Positions 1-11,224 of a stretch of 50,101 nucleotides of DNA are shown here, one piece after another. Position 1 is the first letter of the stretch. Each line of letters begins with the position of its first letter. Position numbers and translations under genes: made by a program. Source of the stretch: Flavimaricola sp. (lineage in GTDB: Bacteria > Pseudomonadota > Alphaproteobacteria > Rhodobacterales > Rhodobacteraceae); contig JAQWWH010000070.1 of assembly GCA_029255105.1 (NCBI GenBank), positions 1 to 50,101 on the forward strand, in the 5' to 3' direction. Below the pieces are notes generated by a model that was not told the origin of the DNA, did not search any database, and saw only the letters and a list, made by a program, of their open reading frames with translations.

Positions 1-675
1 CCTGTTCCAAATCATTTGACGACGGACAAAGGCATCCTCGGACCGGACCTCGTTGACCAACTCCCGCACTTCGCGCCCGCGCTCTCCGACCAGCGCGATC
101 ACAATGACGTCGGCCTGACTGTGGCGCAGAAGATCAACCAGCAATGTTGATTTCCCCGTCCCGGCCGAGCCAAAGATCCCAACGCGTTGACCCACGCCGC
201 AGGTCAACAAGGCGTCGATCGGGGTGACACCGGTCAAAAAGACATCCGCGATCGGGGGCCGGGTCATCGGGTTTGGCGGCGGGGCCGAGATCGGGCGCCC
301 CAGCACGGACGGCAACGCGTCTCCCCCGTCAATCGGGTTGCCCATCGGTCCCAGCACCCGGCCCAGATAGGCGTCACTGACCTCCAGCATGCTGCCTGTC
401 CCGAGAGGCGTGACCTGCGACCGGTTTGAAATACCTTGCGCGGATCCCAGCAACAGCAGCAAGGCTTCATCCCCATGGATGCCGATGACCTCTGCCTTGC
501 TGGTTTGCCCGGTGATCGGGTCCCGGATCTCACACAGTTCGCCGACATGGAATTCATCCATCCGCGCGCGCAGGACGGTGCCAACCAATTGCGTGAGACG
601 CCCATGAAGCGGCACAAAGGCCCCCTCTGACCAAAGGCGTTCTGGTTGGTGCGTCAGGTTTCGCATTTGTGTCAT
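1..675 (-). CDS. fliI: FliI/SctN-type export ATPase, N-terminal part (cut by window edge)
   Basis: First 225 codons of a type III export ATPase, which hydrolyses ATP at the base of a flagellar (or injectisome) export apparatus. The ATG is at 675 (MTQMRNLTHQ) and the frame runs open to base 1. Residues 20-110 look like the beta-barrel N-domain; Walker A GSAGTGKST lies at residues 169-177, and the family signature GERGREVRE follows at about 198-206. The stretch LLTCGVGQRVGIFG before Walker A fits both FliI and SctN, so the subfamily cannot be fixed from half a protein. A fliG gene 13 kb away favours the flagellar reading. It diverges from yajC and a possible short ORF. The C-terminal half is outside the window. 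Confidence 0.85.
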   Translation of the reverse strand, partial: MTQMRNLTHQPERLWSEGAFVPLHGRLTQLVGTVLRARMDEFHVGELCEIRDPITGQTSKAEVIGIHGDEALLLLLGSAQGISNRSQVTPLGTGSMLEVSDAYLGRVLGPMGNPIDGGDALPSVLGRPISAPPPNPMTRPPIADVFLTGVTPIDALLTCGVGQRVGIFGSAGTGKSTLLVDLLRHSQADVIVIALVGERGREVRELVNEVRSEDAFVRRQMIWNR

Positions 676-756
676 GTAGGGATTTGCCCCCTGTTGTCTT
701 ATGTCGCGGGCAATATGGCGTGGTAAAGATGGCTTTGCGAAGGCGGAACGACGTCA

Positions 757-930
757 ATGTCTGACCAGGCCCAGAAGACGTATTTTGCGCAATCCGGCGA
801 GCCCTGCCATTATAGAGAATGCTTTTTCGCCCCGTCCCATGACATCAGTTTGGTGGGCTTTGGTCTTGTTTCAGGCGGTCTATGCTCTGGTTTTGGCGAT
901 GATCATCTCTACGTCTTCACCGATGGATAG
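757..930 (+). CDS. possible 57-aa ORF in the fliI-yajC gap
   Basis: The 676-1189 gap has no recognisable gene. The best candidate is a 57-codon frame starting at ATG 757 (MSDQAQKTYF) and ending TAG at 928-930, with an AGGCGG stretch about 10 bases upstream. It has three Cys and a Gly-rich second half, no signal peptide and no motif I recognise. It could be a remnant of a longer gene or chance coding. The rest of the gap (931-1189) holds only a possible yajC promoter and small imperfect hairpins. Confidence 0.25.
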   Translation: MSDQAQKTYFAQSGEPCHYRECFFAPSHDISLVGFGLVSGGLCSGFGDDHLYVFTDG

Positions 931-1095
931 ACGCCTGGAACGGCAATCAGGCCGCGCAACAAATTGTGGCCAGTCGCGATGCTAAACCCCTTTTTGGCCT
1001 GTTCACCCTTTGCACTCAACGCACCCGTCCCCATATGCCCCCAAGGGAGTGTTTCCGGCATGGGTCGGCCCGCCATAGGGCGGCATCGGGCGCAG

Positions 1096-1124
1096 TTGCC
1101 ATTCCCCTACACGGGTCCTACAAG
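1096..1124 (+). promoter_or_regulatory. possible yajC-secDF promoter
   Basis: TTGCCA (1096-1101) and TACAAG (1119-1124) are separated by 17 bases, about 65 bases before the yajC ATG. The -10 match is weak; this is a candidate only. Confidence 0.3.
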
Positions 1125-1189
1125 GGCCGCGCGTTATTGACTGGGGCCCGGACAGGGGTCCGCCCCGCTGACCAGACAGAAGGACCGCC

Positions 1190-1471
1190 ATGCAAGGCTT
1201 CGAATCCCTTATTCCGCTGATCCTCATTTTCGGGATCATGTATTTCCTGCTGATCCGCCCCCAGCAAAAGAAGCTCAAAGAGCATCAGGCGATGGTGGCG
1301 GCCCTGCGTCGGGGCGACCAGGTCATCACCCAGGGCGGCCTGATCGGCAAGGTGACCAAGGTCAAGGACGATAACGAGGTCGAGGTCGAGATTGCCACGG
1401 GCGTGAGCGTTCGTGTTGTCCGTTCGACCATCGCGACGGTTACCAGCAAGACCGAGCCTGCCAAGGTCTGA
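1190..1471 (+). CDS. yajC: preprotein translocase subunit YajC
   Basis: 93-aa inner-membrane protein with one N-terminal membrane segment (about residues 6-24, LIPLILIFGIMYFLLIRP) followed by a short charged cytoplasmic domain containing the family pattern GDQVITQGGLIGKV. YajC associates with SecD and SecF in the holotranslocon that assists SecYEG export. The ATG is preceded by AGAAGGA. secD begins 89 bases downstream and secF follows directly, the usual yajC-secD-secF order, so the three are very likely one operon. Length and motif are typical. Confidence 0.95.
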   Translation: MQGFESLIPLILIFGIMYFLLIRPQQKKLKEHQAMVAALRRGDQVITQGGLIGKVTKVKDDNEVEVEIATGVSVRVVRSTIATVTSKTEPAKV

Positions 1472-1560
1472 TCTGCCCCCTTCATAACCGGGGCGCCTGC
1501 TGAGCCGGGTGTGCGCGCCCCGGAATGTTCCGCCCCGGTCGCAGTCGAAAGCCCTGATCC

Positions 1561-3222
1561 ATGCTCCAGTTCAGTCTATGGAAACGTCTGGTCATCCTTG
1601 CGGTGGTTCTGACCGGATTGAGCCTGGCACTGCCGAATGCCTTTTACAGCCGGGTCGAGCAGGCCAATGACGCCCGTGCGGTGATCGACACCGGGCGCAC
1701 TGATGCCCTGCTTGAGGCCGAAGCGGCGCTTTGGCCATCTTTCCTGCCCTCGGGCCTTGTCAATCTTGGCCTTGACCTGCGGGGCGGGGCGCATCTTTTG
1801 GCCGAAGTGTCGGTAAGCGATGTTTATGCCAGCCGGATGGACGCCCTTTGGCCCGAGGCCCGCGATGTCCTGGCCGCCGAGCGGGACGTGGTTGGCTTTG
1901 TCACCCGCGAGGACGGTCCTGCCGATGAGTTGCGGGTTCGCATCTCGAACGTTGATGGGGCCGCCCGCGCGCTGGAACTGGCCCGCGGCCTGTCCCGCCC
2001 AGTGGTCAGCCTGACCGGCGTCGGGTCTTCCGATATCGAGGTGACGGCGGACGGCACCCTACTGATCTTTCGATTGAGCGAGGCAGAGCAGCTTGCCACC
2101 GACGACCGCACCATGCAGCAGGCTCTTGAGATCGTACGCCGCCGGATCGACGAGGCGGGCACTCGCGAACCCACCATCCAGCGCCAGGGCGACGACCGCA
2201 TCCTGATCCAGGTGCCCGGCGTCGGATCGGCGCAAGAGGTCAAGGACCTGATCGGGACAACGGCCCAACTGACCTTCAATGCGGTCGTCAACCGCACGAC
2301 CGACCCGTCGGCGGTCGCCGGGCCGGGCAACTTTTTGGTGCCGTCCCTTGATGAAGAGGGGGTCTACTATATCCTTGAAAGATCCCCGGTGGTGACGGGC
2401 GAAGAGCTGGTCGATGCCCAGCCCGCCTTTGATCAGAACGGCCGGCCGGCGGTCAACTTCCGCTTCAACCCGACCGGCGCGCGCGCCTTTGGCGACTACA
2501 CGGCCGAGAATATCGGCGCCCCCTTTGCCATCGTGCTGGACAACGAAGTCATCTCGGCCCCCACCATCCAGAGCCACATTCCGGGCGGGTCCGGCATCAT
2601 CACCGGCAATTTCAGCATCGAGGAATCCACCAATCTGGCGGTCCTGCTGCGGGCCGGCGCCTTGCCTGCGGGCCTGACGTTCCTGGAAGAACGAACCATC
2701 GGGCCCGAGCTTGGCCAGGACAGCATCGACAAGGGCAAGCTGGCCGCCGGTGTCGGCGCGGTGCTGGTCGTTGCCTTTATGGCGCTGAGCTATGGCCTGT
2801 TCGGCTGGTTCGCCAATATCGCCCTGGCGATCAACGTCTGCCTGATCTTTGGAGTGTTGTCGCTACTTGGCGCCACGCTGACCCTGCCGGGCATTGCGGG
2901 AATCGTCCTGACCATCGGTATGGCGGTCGACGCCAACGTGCTGATCTTTGAACGTATCCGCGAAGAATTGCGCACCGCCAAGGGACCTGCCCGGGCGATC
3001 GAGCTTGGCTATGAGCGGGCGCTGTCGGCCATTCTGGACAGTAACATCACCACCCTGATCACGGCCACGATCCTTTATGCGCTCGGCTCGGGCCCGGTCC
3101 GGGGCTTTGCCATCACGCTGGGGCTTGGCATCCTGACATCGGTCTTTTCGGCGATCTTCGTCACACGTCTTCTTATTGTCTGGTGGTTCTCGCGCCGCCG
3201 TCCCAAAACCATCGAGGTCTGA
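1561..3222 (+). CDS. secD: protein translocase subunit SecD
   Basis: 553-aa inner-membrane protein that uses the proton gradient with SecF to complete protein export on the periplasmic side. It has an N-terminal membrane segment, the D1 motif region (NLGLDLRGGAHLL, about residues 64-76), a large periplasmic P1 domain (about 80-385), and a C-terminal block of five membrane segments with the conserved VDANVLIFERIREEL near residue 460. Length is typical for alphaproteobacterial SecD. It lies between yajC and secF; secF starts 4 bases after its stop codon, consistent with co-translation. Confidence 0.97.
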   Translation: MLQFSLWKRLVILAVVLTGLSLALPNAFYSRVEQANDARAVIDTGRTDALLEAEAALWPSFLPSGLVNLGLDLRGGAHLLAEVSVSDVYASRMDALWPEARDVLAAERDVVGFVTREDGPADELRVRISNVDGAARALELARGLSRPVVSLTGVGSSDIEVTADGTLLIFRLSEAEQLATDDRTMQQALEIVRRRIDEAGTREPTIQRQGDDRILIQVPGVGSAQEVKDLIGTTAQLTFNAVVNRTTDPSAVAGPGNFLVPSLDEEGVYYILERSPVVTGEELVDAQPAFDQNGRPAVNFRFNPTGARAFGDYTAENIGAPFAIVLDNEVISAPTIQSHIPGGSGIITGNFSIEESTNLAVLLRAGALPAGLTFLEERTIGPELGQDSIDKGKLAAGVGAVLVVAFMALSYGLFGWFANIALAINVCLIFGVLSLLGATLTLPGIAGIVLTIGMAVDANVLIFERIREELRTAKGPARAIELGYERALSAILDSNITTLITATILYALGSGPVRGFAITLGLGILTSVFSAIFVTRLLIVWWFSRRRPKTIEV

Positions 3223-3226
3223 TCTG

Positions 3227-4195
3227 ATGCGCCTGCGCCTGGTACCCGACAACACCAAGATCGACTTTTTCGGCTATGCCCGAGCGACATTCGGCGCCTC
3301 GGTCGTCCTGCTGATCGCCTCGGTGATCGCCTTCCTCGTGATGGGTCTGAACTTCGGCATCGATTTCCGGGGCGGCACGACGATCCGGACGGAATCGGTT
3401 CAGGTCGTTGATGTGGGAGCCTACCGGGCGGCGATTGACCCCCTGAACCTGGGCGATGTGACCATCACCGAGGTTTTCGACCCGACCTTCCGCGAGGATC
3501 AGAACGTGGCGATGATCCGCATCCAGGCCCAGGCGGGCGAGGAGAGCGTGGCGGGCGAGACGGTGCTGGCGGTCGAGACGGCCCTGCAGGCGGTTGATCC
3601 GTCCATCACCTTTCCGGCCGTGGAGAGTGTTGGCCCGAAGGTTTCGGGCGAGCTGATCCGGACCGCCATCATGGCGGTGGTCGGCGCACTGGTGGCCATC
3701 GTGATCTATATCTGGCTTCGCTTCGAATGGCAGTTTGCCGTGGGCGCTGTCGCGGCCCTTGTGCACGACGTCGGCCTGACCATCGGCCTTTTCGCCCTTT
3801 TGCAGATCAAGTTCGATCTGGCGATCATCGCAGCGCTTTTGACCATTGTGGGGTATTCGATCAACGATACCGTCGTGGTGTTTGACCGGGCCCGGGAAAA
3901 CCTGCGCAAATACAAGGTCATGCCGCTTAGGGATGTGCTGAACCTGTCGGCCAACGAAACCTTGAGCCGGACGATCATGACCTCGGGCACCACGCTTCTG
4001 GCCTTGATCGCCTTGCTGGTGCTGGGTGGCGACGTCATCCGGGGCTTTGTCTTTGCCATCACATGGGGCATCGTGGTGGGGACCTATTCGTCCATCTATG
4101 TGGCCAAGAACGTGGTCCTTATGCTGGGCGTCAAGCGCGACTGGTCGGGTGTGAAGCGCCCGGTGGGGAACAAATACTCGGACATCGACGCCTGA
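3227..4195 (+). CDS. secF: protein translocase subunit SecF
   Basis: 322-aa partner of SecD in the SecDF complex. The start is set at ATG 3227 (MRLRLVPDNTKIDFF), just after the secD stop; an in-frame upstream extension would overlap secD and lacks family similarity. Visible features: first membrane segment (about 18-40), the DFRGGT motif at about 46-51, a short periplasmic domain, then five C-terminal membrane segments with YSINDTVVVFDRARENL near residue 210. Typical length and order. Confidence 0.96.
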   Translation: MRLRLVPDNTKIDFFGYARATFGASVVLLIASVIAFLVMGLNFGIDFRGGTTIRTESVQVVDVGAYRAAIDPLNLGDVTITEVFDPTFREDQNVAMIRIQAQAGEESVAGETVLAVETALQAVDPSITFPAVESVGPKVSGELIRTAIMAVVGALVAIVIYIWLRFEWQFAVGAVAALVHDVGLTIGLFALLQIKFDLAIIAALLTIVGYSINDTVVVFDRARENLRKYKVMPLRDVLNLSANETLSRTIMTSGTTLLALIALLVLGGDVIRGFVFAITWGIVVGTYSSIYVAKNVVLMLGVKRDWSGVKRPVGNKYSDIDA

Positions 4196-4253
4196 CCCAT
4201 TTGGGGAGCGGTCCGTTTTTTGAGTATTTGGAACGAAGCGAAGGGGCAGGGCG

Positions 4254-4607
4254 ATGCGTCTGAATGAGATCCGATACACCGATGCCGTGCCGGTCGATGG
4301 CTATGGACCCGGCTTTTTCCGCATCGGTGGCAAGGTGCATGAAGGCCCGGTTATGGTCAGCGGTGCGGGTGTGGCGCCCTGGGGCGGGTTCGAGGATATC
4401 GCGGGCCCTCTGGCCCTCGTCGAGGGGCTTGACGTGCTGTTCGTCGGCACGGGGGCCGAGATCTCCCATGTTCCGGCGTCCTTCCGCAAGGCACTGGAAG
4501 ACGCTGGTGTCGGGGTGGAGAGCATGGCCTCTCCGGCGGCCTGCCGTACCTTCAACGTGCTCTTGAGCGAGGGGCGGCGGGTTGGCCTGGCCCTTATCCC
4601 GGTCTGA
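4254..4607 (+). CDS. Mth938-like domain protein
   Basis: 117-aa soluble protein resembling the Mth938-like (DUF498) family, a small alpha/beta fold of unknown biochemical role; some homologues are linked to respiratory complex I assembly (NDUFAF3-like). Supporting pattern: a central LFVGTGAEISHVP followed by a segment ending GVESMASPAACRTFNVLLSEGR, the family's conserved end. It sits 58 bases after secF and 32 bases before the more likely ccmA start, and this secDF-Mth938-ccm order is familiar in Rhodobacterales. The gap before it contains a T-run after GAGCGGTCCG but no clear stem. Confidence 0.8.
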   Translation: MRLNEIRYTDAVPVDGYGPGFFRIGGKVHEGPVMVSGAGVAPWGGFEDIAGPLALVEGLDVLFVGTGAEISHVPASFRKALEDAGVGVESMASPAACRTFNVLLSEGRRVGLALIPV

Positions 4608-4639
4608 GCATGGCGGTGGCCCGTAAGGACGGCGCTGGT

Positions 4640-5257
4640 ATGGGCCTGGTGGTTTTGGGACTGGCTGTTGCACGGGGCGGTATCCCGGTGCTTGATGGCC
4701 TGTCCTTCAGCGTGCCGACCGGGTCGGCCCTGATCCTGCGGGGCCCCAACGGGATCGGCAAGACGACGCTGTTGCGCACCTTGGCCGGTTTGCAGCCGCC
4801 GCTTGCCGGTACCGTGACGGGCGCCGATGAGGATGCCGCCTATGCCAGCCACGCTGATGGCGTGAAGGCCCCCCTGAGCGTGACCGAAAATCTTGCATTC
4901 TGGGCCGAGGTCTATGGCCGAAACTTGCCCCAGGACGTGTTCGCGGCCTTTGACCTTGAAGCGCTGCGGGACCGGGCGGCGGGCACGCTGTCCTCGGGCC
5001 AGACCCGCCGTCTGGGCCTCGCCCGTCTTGGGGTCATAGGCCGTTCGGTCCTGTTCCTGGATGAGCCGACGAATTCCCTGGATGCGTTTTCGGTGCGCCT
5101 GTTTGCCGATTGGTTGCGGGACCGGCATCTGGCCGCGGGCGGGATCGCGGTCATTGCGACCCATATCGACCTTGGTATTGACGCCCCGATCCTGGAGTTG
5201 AGCCCCTATGTTGCGGCCCCCGACGCCTCGGGCGGGTCCGACGAGGCGTTTCTGTGA
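4640..5257 (+). CDS. ccmA: heme ABC exporter ATP-binding protein CcmA
   Basis: ATPase of the CcmABCD system that releases holo-CcmE for cytochrome c maturation; acts on the cytoplasmic face of the inner membrane. Walker A GPNGIGKTT, ABC signature LSSGQTRRLGLARL and Walker B VLFLDEPTNSLD are all present in about 205 residues. The start at ATG 4640 (MGLVVLGLAVARGG) matches the usual CcmA N-terminus and has AAGGA 10 bases upstream; an in-frame ATG at 4610, 2 bases after the previous stop, would add ten residues. The final codons overlap the ccmB GTG start (GTGA). Confidence 0.93.
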   Translation: MGLVVLGLAVARGGIPVLDGLSFSVPTGSALILRGPNGIGKTTLLRTLAGLQPPLAGTVTGADEDAAYASHADGVKAPLSVTENLAFWAEVYGRNLPQDVFAAFDLEALRDRAAGTLSSGQTRRLGLARLGVIGRSVLFLDEPTNSLDAFSVRLFADWLRDRHLAAGGIAVIATHIDLGIDAPILELSPYVAAPDASGGSDEAFL

Positions 5258-5910
5258 AGGCCCTGATCCTGCGCGACCTGCGCCTTGCCATACGGGCGGG
5301 CGGCGGTTTCGGCCTTGGGCTGGCCTTCTTTCTGATCGTGATCGTGCTGGTGCCCTTTGGGGTTGGCCCCGAGGCGGCGGTGTTGCGCCGGATTGCCCCG
5401 GGGATCCTCTGGGTCGCGGCCTTGCTCGCGGCCCTGTTGTCCCTCGACCGGATCTTTGCGCTGGATCACGAGGACGGGTCCTTGCCGCTTTTGGCGACAG
5501 CCCCCTTGCCTTTGGAGAGTGTGGCTCTGGCCAAGGCCATTGCCCATTGGATCACGACCGGTCTGCCCCTGACGCTGGCCGCCCCCGGGCTTGGGTTCCT
5601 GTTGAACCTGTCGCCAGCGGCCTACCCCTGGCTTTTTGGGGGGTTGGCCCTTGGGACCCCGGCCTTGTCCTTGATCGGCACCTTCGGAGCGGCTCTGACC
5701 GTCGGGCTGCGCCGGGGCGGGCTGTTGCTGTCGCTTTTGGTGCTGCCGCTTTACGTCCCGATCCTGATTTTCGGGGCCGAGGCCGCGCGGCGCGGCGGCG
5801 ATGGGCTGGAGGCGACGGTTCCGCTGGTGTTTCTGGGGGGCATTGCCCTTGGAACGCTGGCCCTGATGCCCTTTGCCGCGGCGCTTGTGCTGCGGATCAA
5901 TCTGAGGTGA
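5254..5910 (+). CDS. ccmB: heme exporter protein CcmB
   Basis: 218-aa polytopic membrane subunit of the CcmABCD complex. It starts with GTG at 5254 overlapping the ccmA TGA, then shows the family opening LILRDLRLAIRAGGG and about six hydrophobic segments spread over residues 20-215, including a conserved-looking GLPLTLAAPGLGFLL. Length matches the family. The 53-base gap to ccmC is the largest inside this cluster. Confidence 0.93.
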   Translation: MKALILRDLRLAIRAGGGFGLGLAFFLIVIVLVPFGVGPEAAVLRRIAPGILWVAALLAALLSLDRIFALDHEDGSLPLLATAPLPLESVALAKAIAHWITTGLPLTLAAPGLGFLLNLSPAAYPWLFGGLALGTPALSLIGTFGAALTVGLRRGGLLLSLLVLPLYVPILIFGAEAARRGGDGLEATVPLVFLGGIALGTLALMPFAAALVLRINLR

Positions 5911-5963
5911 CCTGCGGCAACTGGGCCATTGAGGCCGGGGCAGGGGAAGGATAGATAAAAACC

Positions 5964-6704
5964 ATGTCGATCTGGGAATACGCCAATCCAAAGAAGTTCG
6001 TCGAGACGACGACACCGCTCTTGCCCTGGACCTTTGGTCTGGCGGGTCTTTGCCTTGTCGGCGGCCTGATCTGGGGGTTCTTCTTTACGCCCGATGACTA
6101 CCGGCAAGGGGCGACGGTCAAGATCATTTATCTGCATGTGCCCTCGGCCCTTATGGCGATAAATGCCTGGCTCATGATGCTTGTCGCCTCGCTTATCTGG
6201 CTGGTCCGGCGGCACCATGTGAGCGCGCTTGCGGCCCGGGCGGCCGCGCCGGTCGGGGTGACGATGACTCTTGTGGCACTGGTGACCGGGGCCATCTGGG
6301 GGCAGCCGATGTGGGGGACATGGTGGGCCTGGGATCCGCGGCTGACCTCTTTTCTGATCCTGTTCCTGTTCTACCTTGGCTACATGGCGCTGTGGGAGGC
6401 TATTGCTGACCCAGACACCGCCGCCGATCTGACCAGCGTGCTTTGCATCGTGGGATCGGTCTTTGCCTTGCTCAGCCGCTACGCGGTCAACTTCTGGAAC
6501 CAGGGGCTGCACCAGGGGGCGTCGCTGTCGCTGGACGCGGAAAAGAACGTGGCCGACATCTTCTACTATCCGCTGCTGGCCTGTATCGCGGGATTTGTCC
6601 TGCTGTTTCTGGCACTGGTGCTGTTGCGGACCCGGACCGAGATCCGGGTCAGACGGATACGCGCGCTCGAACTGCGAGCGCGCCGGGCGGAGGCAAGGAC
6701 ATGA
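5964..6704 (+). CDS. ccmC: heme-handling protein CcmC
   Basis: 246-aa membrane protein of the heme-handling (WWD) family that presents heme to CcmE. Six membrane segments are visible; the periplasmic tryptophan-rich motif reads GTWWAWDPRLTS at about residues 112-123, and conserved histidines occur in LHVPSALM (about 57) and NQGLHQGAS (about 180). Its stop overlaps the ccmD ATG (ATGA), so the two are translationally coupled. Normal length. Confidence 0.95.
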   Translation: MSIWEYANPKKFVETTTPLLPWTFGLAGLCLVGGLIWGFFFTPDDYRQGATVKIIYLHVPSALMAINAWLMMLVASLIWLVRRHHVSALAARAAAPVGVTMTLVALVTGAIWGQPMWGTWWAWDPRLTSFLILFLFYLGYMALWEAIADPDTAADLTSVLCIVGSVFALLSRYAVNFWNQGLHQGASLSLDAEKNVADIFYYPLLACIAGFVLLFLALVLLRTRTEIRVRRIRALELRARRAEART

Positions 6705-6853
6705 TGCCGGACCTTGGTCCCTATGCCGGGCCGGTTATCTGGGCCTATGTGGCAAGCATCGGGCTCATCCTCGTGCTCGTGCTGGCGAGTTGGCGGCGGG
6801 CGGTGCGGATCCGCCGGGCGCTTCAACAGGCAGAAGGGCAAAACCGTGGCTAA
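6701..6853 (+). CDS. ccmD: heme exporter protein CcmD
   Basis: 50-aa single-pass membrane protein starting at ATG 6701 (MMPDLGPYAG) and overlapping the end of ccmC by 4 bases. It has the typical CcmD plan: a PYAGPVIWAYV lead-in, one hydrophobic segment (about residues 12-30), then a basic cytoplasmic tail (RRAVRIRRAL). CcmD helps release holo-CcmE from CcmABC. The last bases overlap the GTG start of ccmG. The gene is short and easily missed. Confidence 0.9.
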   Translation: MMPDLGPYAGPVIWAYVASIGLILVLVLASWRRAVRIRRALQQAEGQNRG

Positions 6854-7400
6854 AATTTCCCCCTTGATGCTGGCGCCCCCCGTCGTCTTTGCCGCCCTGG
6901 CAGGTCTGTTCTTCGTAGGCATGATGCGGGACAATCCCAATGAGCTGCCATCCACGTTCATTGGACGGCCCGCCCCCCCGCTCCCGCAAGCGCCCTTGCC
7001 AGGAACACCCCTTCTGACCAGGGACGACATCGAAGCGGGCGAAATCACCATCGTCAACTACTGGGCAAGCTGGTGCCCGCCCTGCCGGGCAGAGCATCCG
7101 ACACTGCACGCCTTGGCAAATCAGGGATACCGGGTCGCGGGCCTCAACTTCCGGGACGAGGCGGACAATGCGCTGAGCTATCTGGCCGACGAAGGGGACC
7201 CCTTCTTTGCCACAGGTTTCGACCCTCGCGGACGGACCTCGATAGACTGGGGGGTCACCGCGCCGCCCGAAACTTTCATACTCGATGGTGAGGGAACGGT
7301 GCTGTTCCGGTTCACCGGGCCGATGGTCGGCTCCGACTATGAACAGCGTTTCCTGCCCGCACTCCGCGAAGCCGAGGCACTCGAGGCCTCCGGGAGCTGA
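6846..7400 (+). CDS. ccmG: thiol:disulfide interchange protein CcmG/DsbE
   Basis: 184-aa membrane-anchored periplasmic thioredoxin that reduces apocytochrome c cysteines before heme ligation. The GTG at 6846 (VAKISPLML) overlaps ccmD by 8 bases. An N-terminal membrane anchor (about residues 5-24) precedes a DsbE fold with the catalytic WCPPC near residue 78 and the cis-proline region GVTAPPETFILD near 143. It closes the ccm operon; no terminator with a clear T-tract is visible directly after it. Confidence 0.94.
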   Translation: MAKISPLMLAPPVVFAALAGLFFVGMMRDNPNELPSTFIGRPAPPLPQAPLPGTPLLTRDDIEAGEITIVNYWASWCPPCRAEHPTLHALANQGYRVAGLNFRDEADNALSYLADEGDPFFATGFDPRGRTSIDWGVTAPPETFILDGEGTVLFRFTGPMVGSDYEQRFLPALREAEALEASGS

Positions 7401-7500
7401 AGGGCAGGCCCTTGCGATCATGATCAGGGGTCATCAGGCAGCATTCTGATTGCCGCAGCCTGCCAGAAAACGCGCCCCAGTGTCCCTGTGCCCAACCATC

Positions 7501-7532
7501 CTCATCTCGCTACAAATATCCCCGCCGGAGGC
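7501..7532 (+). repeat. 32-nt interspersed element, copy 1
   Basis: This 32-base stretch recurs in reverse orientation at 20844-20875 with 30 of 32 positions identical (mismatches only at 7511-7512). Both copies lie in convergent gene junctions, here between the ends of ccmG and acnA. Core: AAATATCCCCGCCGGAGG. Confidence 0.75.
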
Positions 7533-7564
7533 AATCCGGAGCGGGCCGCAAGGCCGGCGACATG

Positions 7565-7593
7565 AAAAAGCCGCGCCCCCGTCAGGGGGCGCG
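7565..7593 (-). terminator. acnA intrinsic terminator
   Basis: A perfect 9-bp stem (7572-7580 with 7585-7593, loop GTCA) is followed on the minus strand by five T residues (7569-7565), 33 bases beyond the acnA stop. Confidence 0.9.
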
Positions 7594-7626
7594 ACCTTGT
7601 GTCAAACAGTTTAAACGGGTGTGGGC

Positions 7627-10314
<2,688 letters not shown>

Positions 10315-10403
10315 GAGAAGATCCCTTCCTGCGAGGTGAAATGAGCGGTATTCGAGCCTTAGCCCCGGTGCAGGATAGCACACAAGGGTTAAGATTTGCA
10401 CGA

Positions 10404-10431
10404 TGTATACCATTGCACACAATTGATTCAA
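10404..10431 (-). promoter_or_regulatory. candidate acnA promoter
   Basis: On the minus strand TTGAAT (10431-10426) and TATACA (10409-10404) are spaced by 16 bases, giving an untranslated leader of roughly 80 bases before the acnA ATG. TTGCAC occurs twice around the -10 (10396-10401 and 10413-10418, plus-strand reading), which could be an operator. Confidence 0.45.
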
Positions 10432-10531
10432 GCCCCTCGCTCGCGGAATGTTGCGGGGCTCTCGCAATTGGTTGATTGGTCTTTATGATGACCTGCATTT
10501 ACACCACGGACGAAGACTATCGGAGCCCCCA

Positions 10532-11224
10532 ATGCGTGCCATTCTTGCAGCCCTGACTGCCTCTGCGCTTTTTTCCGGCGCGGCCCTGGCCGACGACGGC
10601 CCAGTCGTGGTCGAGCTTTTTACCTCGCAGGGGTGTTCGTTATGTCCACCTGCCCACGAGATCCTCGATCTCTTGGCGGCCGAACCCGAGATCATCGCCC
10701 TTGCCCTGCATGTCGACTATTGGGATTACCTTGGCTGGCGCGATAGCTTTGGCTCTGCTCAAAACAGCGACCGTCAGCAGGCCTATGCCCGGGCGGCAGG
10801 GCAGCGGACGGTCTATACGCCACAGTTCATTGTTGAAGGCCAGGATCACATCATCGGGGCCAAGGCGATGGAAGTAATGTCGAGCATCAGGGCACACGAA
10901 GGGATCGAGACTGGCGTCGATCTTGTGGTCGAGCGGAACGGAGACCTGCATGTGATCTCACTTACAGCCGCCCAGTCCGCGCCAATGGTCGTGCAACTGG
11001 TGCGCTACTTACCACATCAGGACGTTGAGGTTCTGGGGGGCGAGAATGCAGGGCGCCAGCTGAGCTATACCAATATCGTCACGCGATGGGACATCATCGC
11101 CGATTGGGACGGCGCGGGCCCGCTGACCCTTGATGTCGAGATATCAGGAAGCGATCCTGCGGTCCTGATCGTTCAGGGGGCGGGCGCCGGTCCGATCCTT
11201 GCCGCGGCGCGGTTCGACCGCTAG
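10532..11224 (+). CDS. exported DUF1223 (thioredoxin-like) protein
   Basis: 230-aa protein with a cleavable signal peptide (MRAILAALTASALFSGAALA, cut about residue 20) and the DUF1223 opening VVELFTSQGCSLCPPA, in which a CxxC sits at the thioredoxin-fold active-site position. A long conserved block with HVDYWDYLGW follows. The family is periplasmic and of unproven function; a redox role is inferred from the CxxC. The start at 10532 is chosen for the signal peptide. It diverges from acnA and its TAG overlaps the stop of the convergent acyltransferase gene by a shared CTAG at 11221-11224. Confidence 0.85.
   Translation: MRAILAALTASALFSGAALADDGPVVVELFTSQGCSLCPPAHEILDLLAAEPEIIALALHVDYWDYLGWRDSFGSAQNSDRQQAYARAAGQRTVYTPQFIVEGQDHIIGAKAMEVMSSIRAHEGIETGVDLVVERNGDLHVISLTAAQSAPMVVQLVRYLPHQDVEVLGGENAGRQLSYTNIVTRWDIIADWDGAGPLTLDVEISGSDPAVLIVQGAGAGPILAAARFDR

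Noticed and set aside
4201..4245. Third copy of the 32-nt element in the secF-Mth938 gap
   Set aside because: GAGTATTTGGAACGAAGCGAAG only loosely resembles the element and lacks its core.
3173..4279. 368-codon open frame opposite secF
   Set aside because: His/Asp/Gln-rich translation typical of an antisense frame of a membrane protein; secF is certain.
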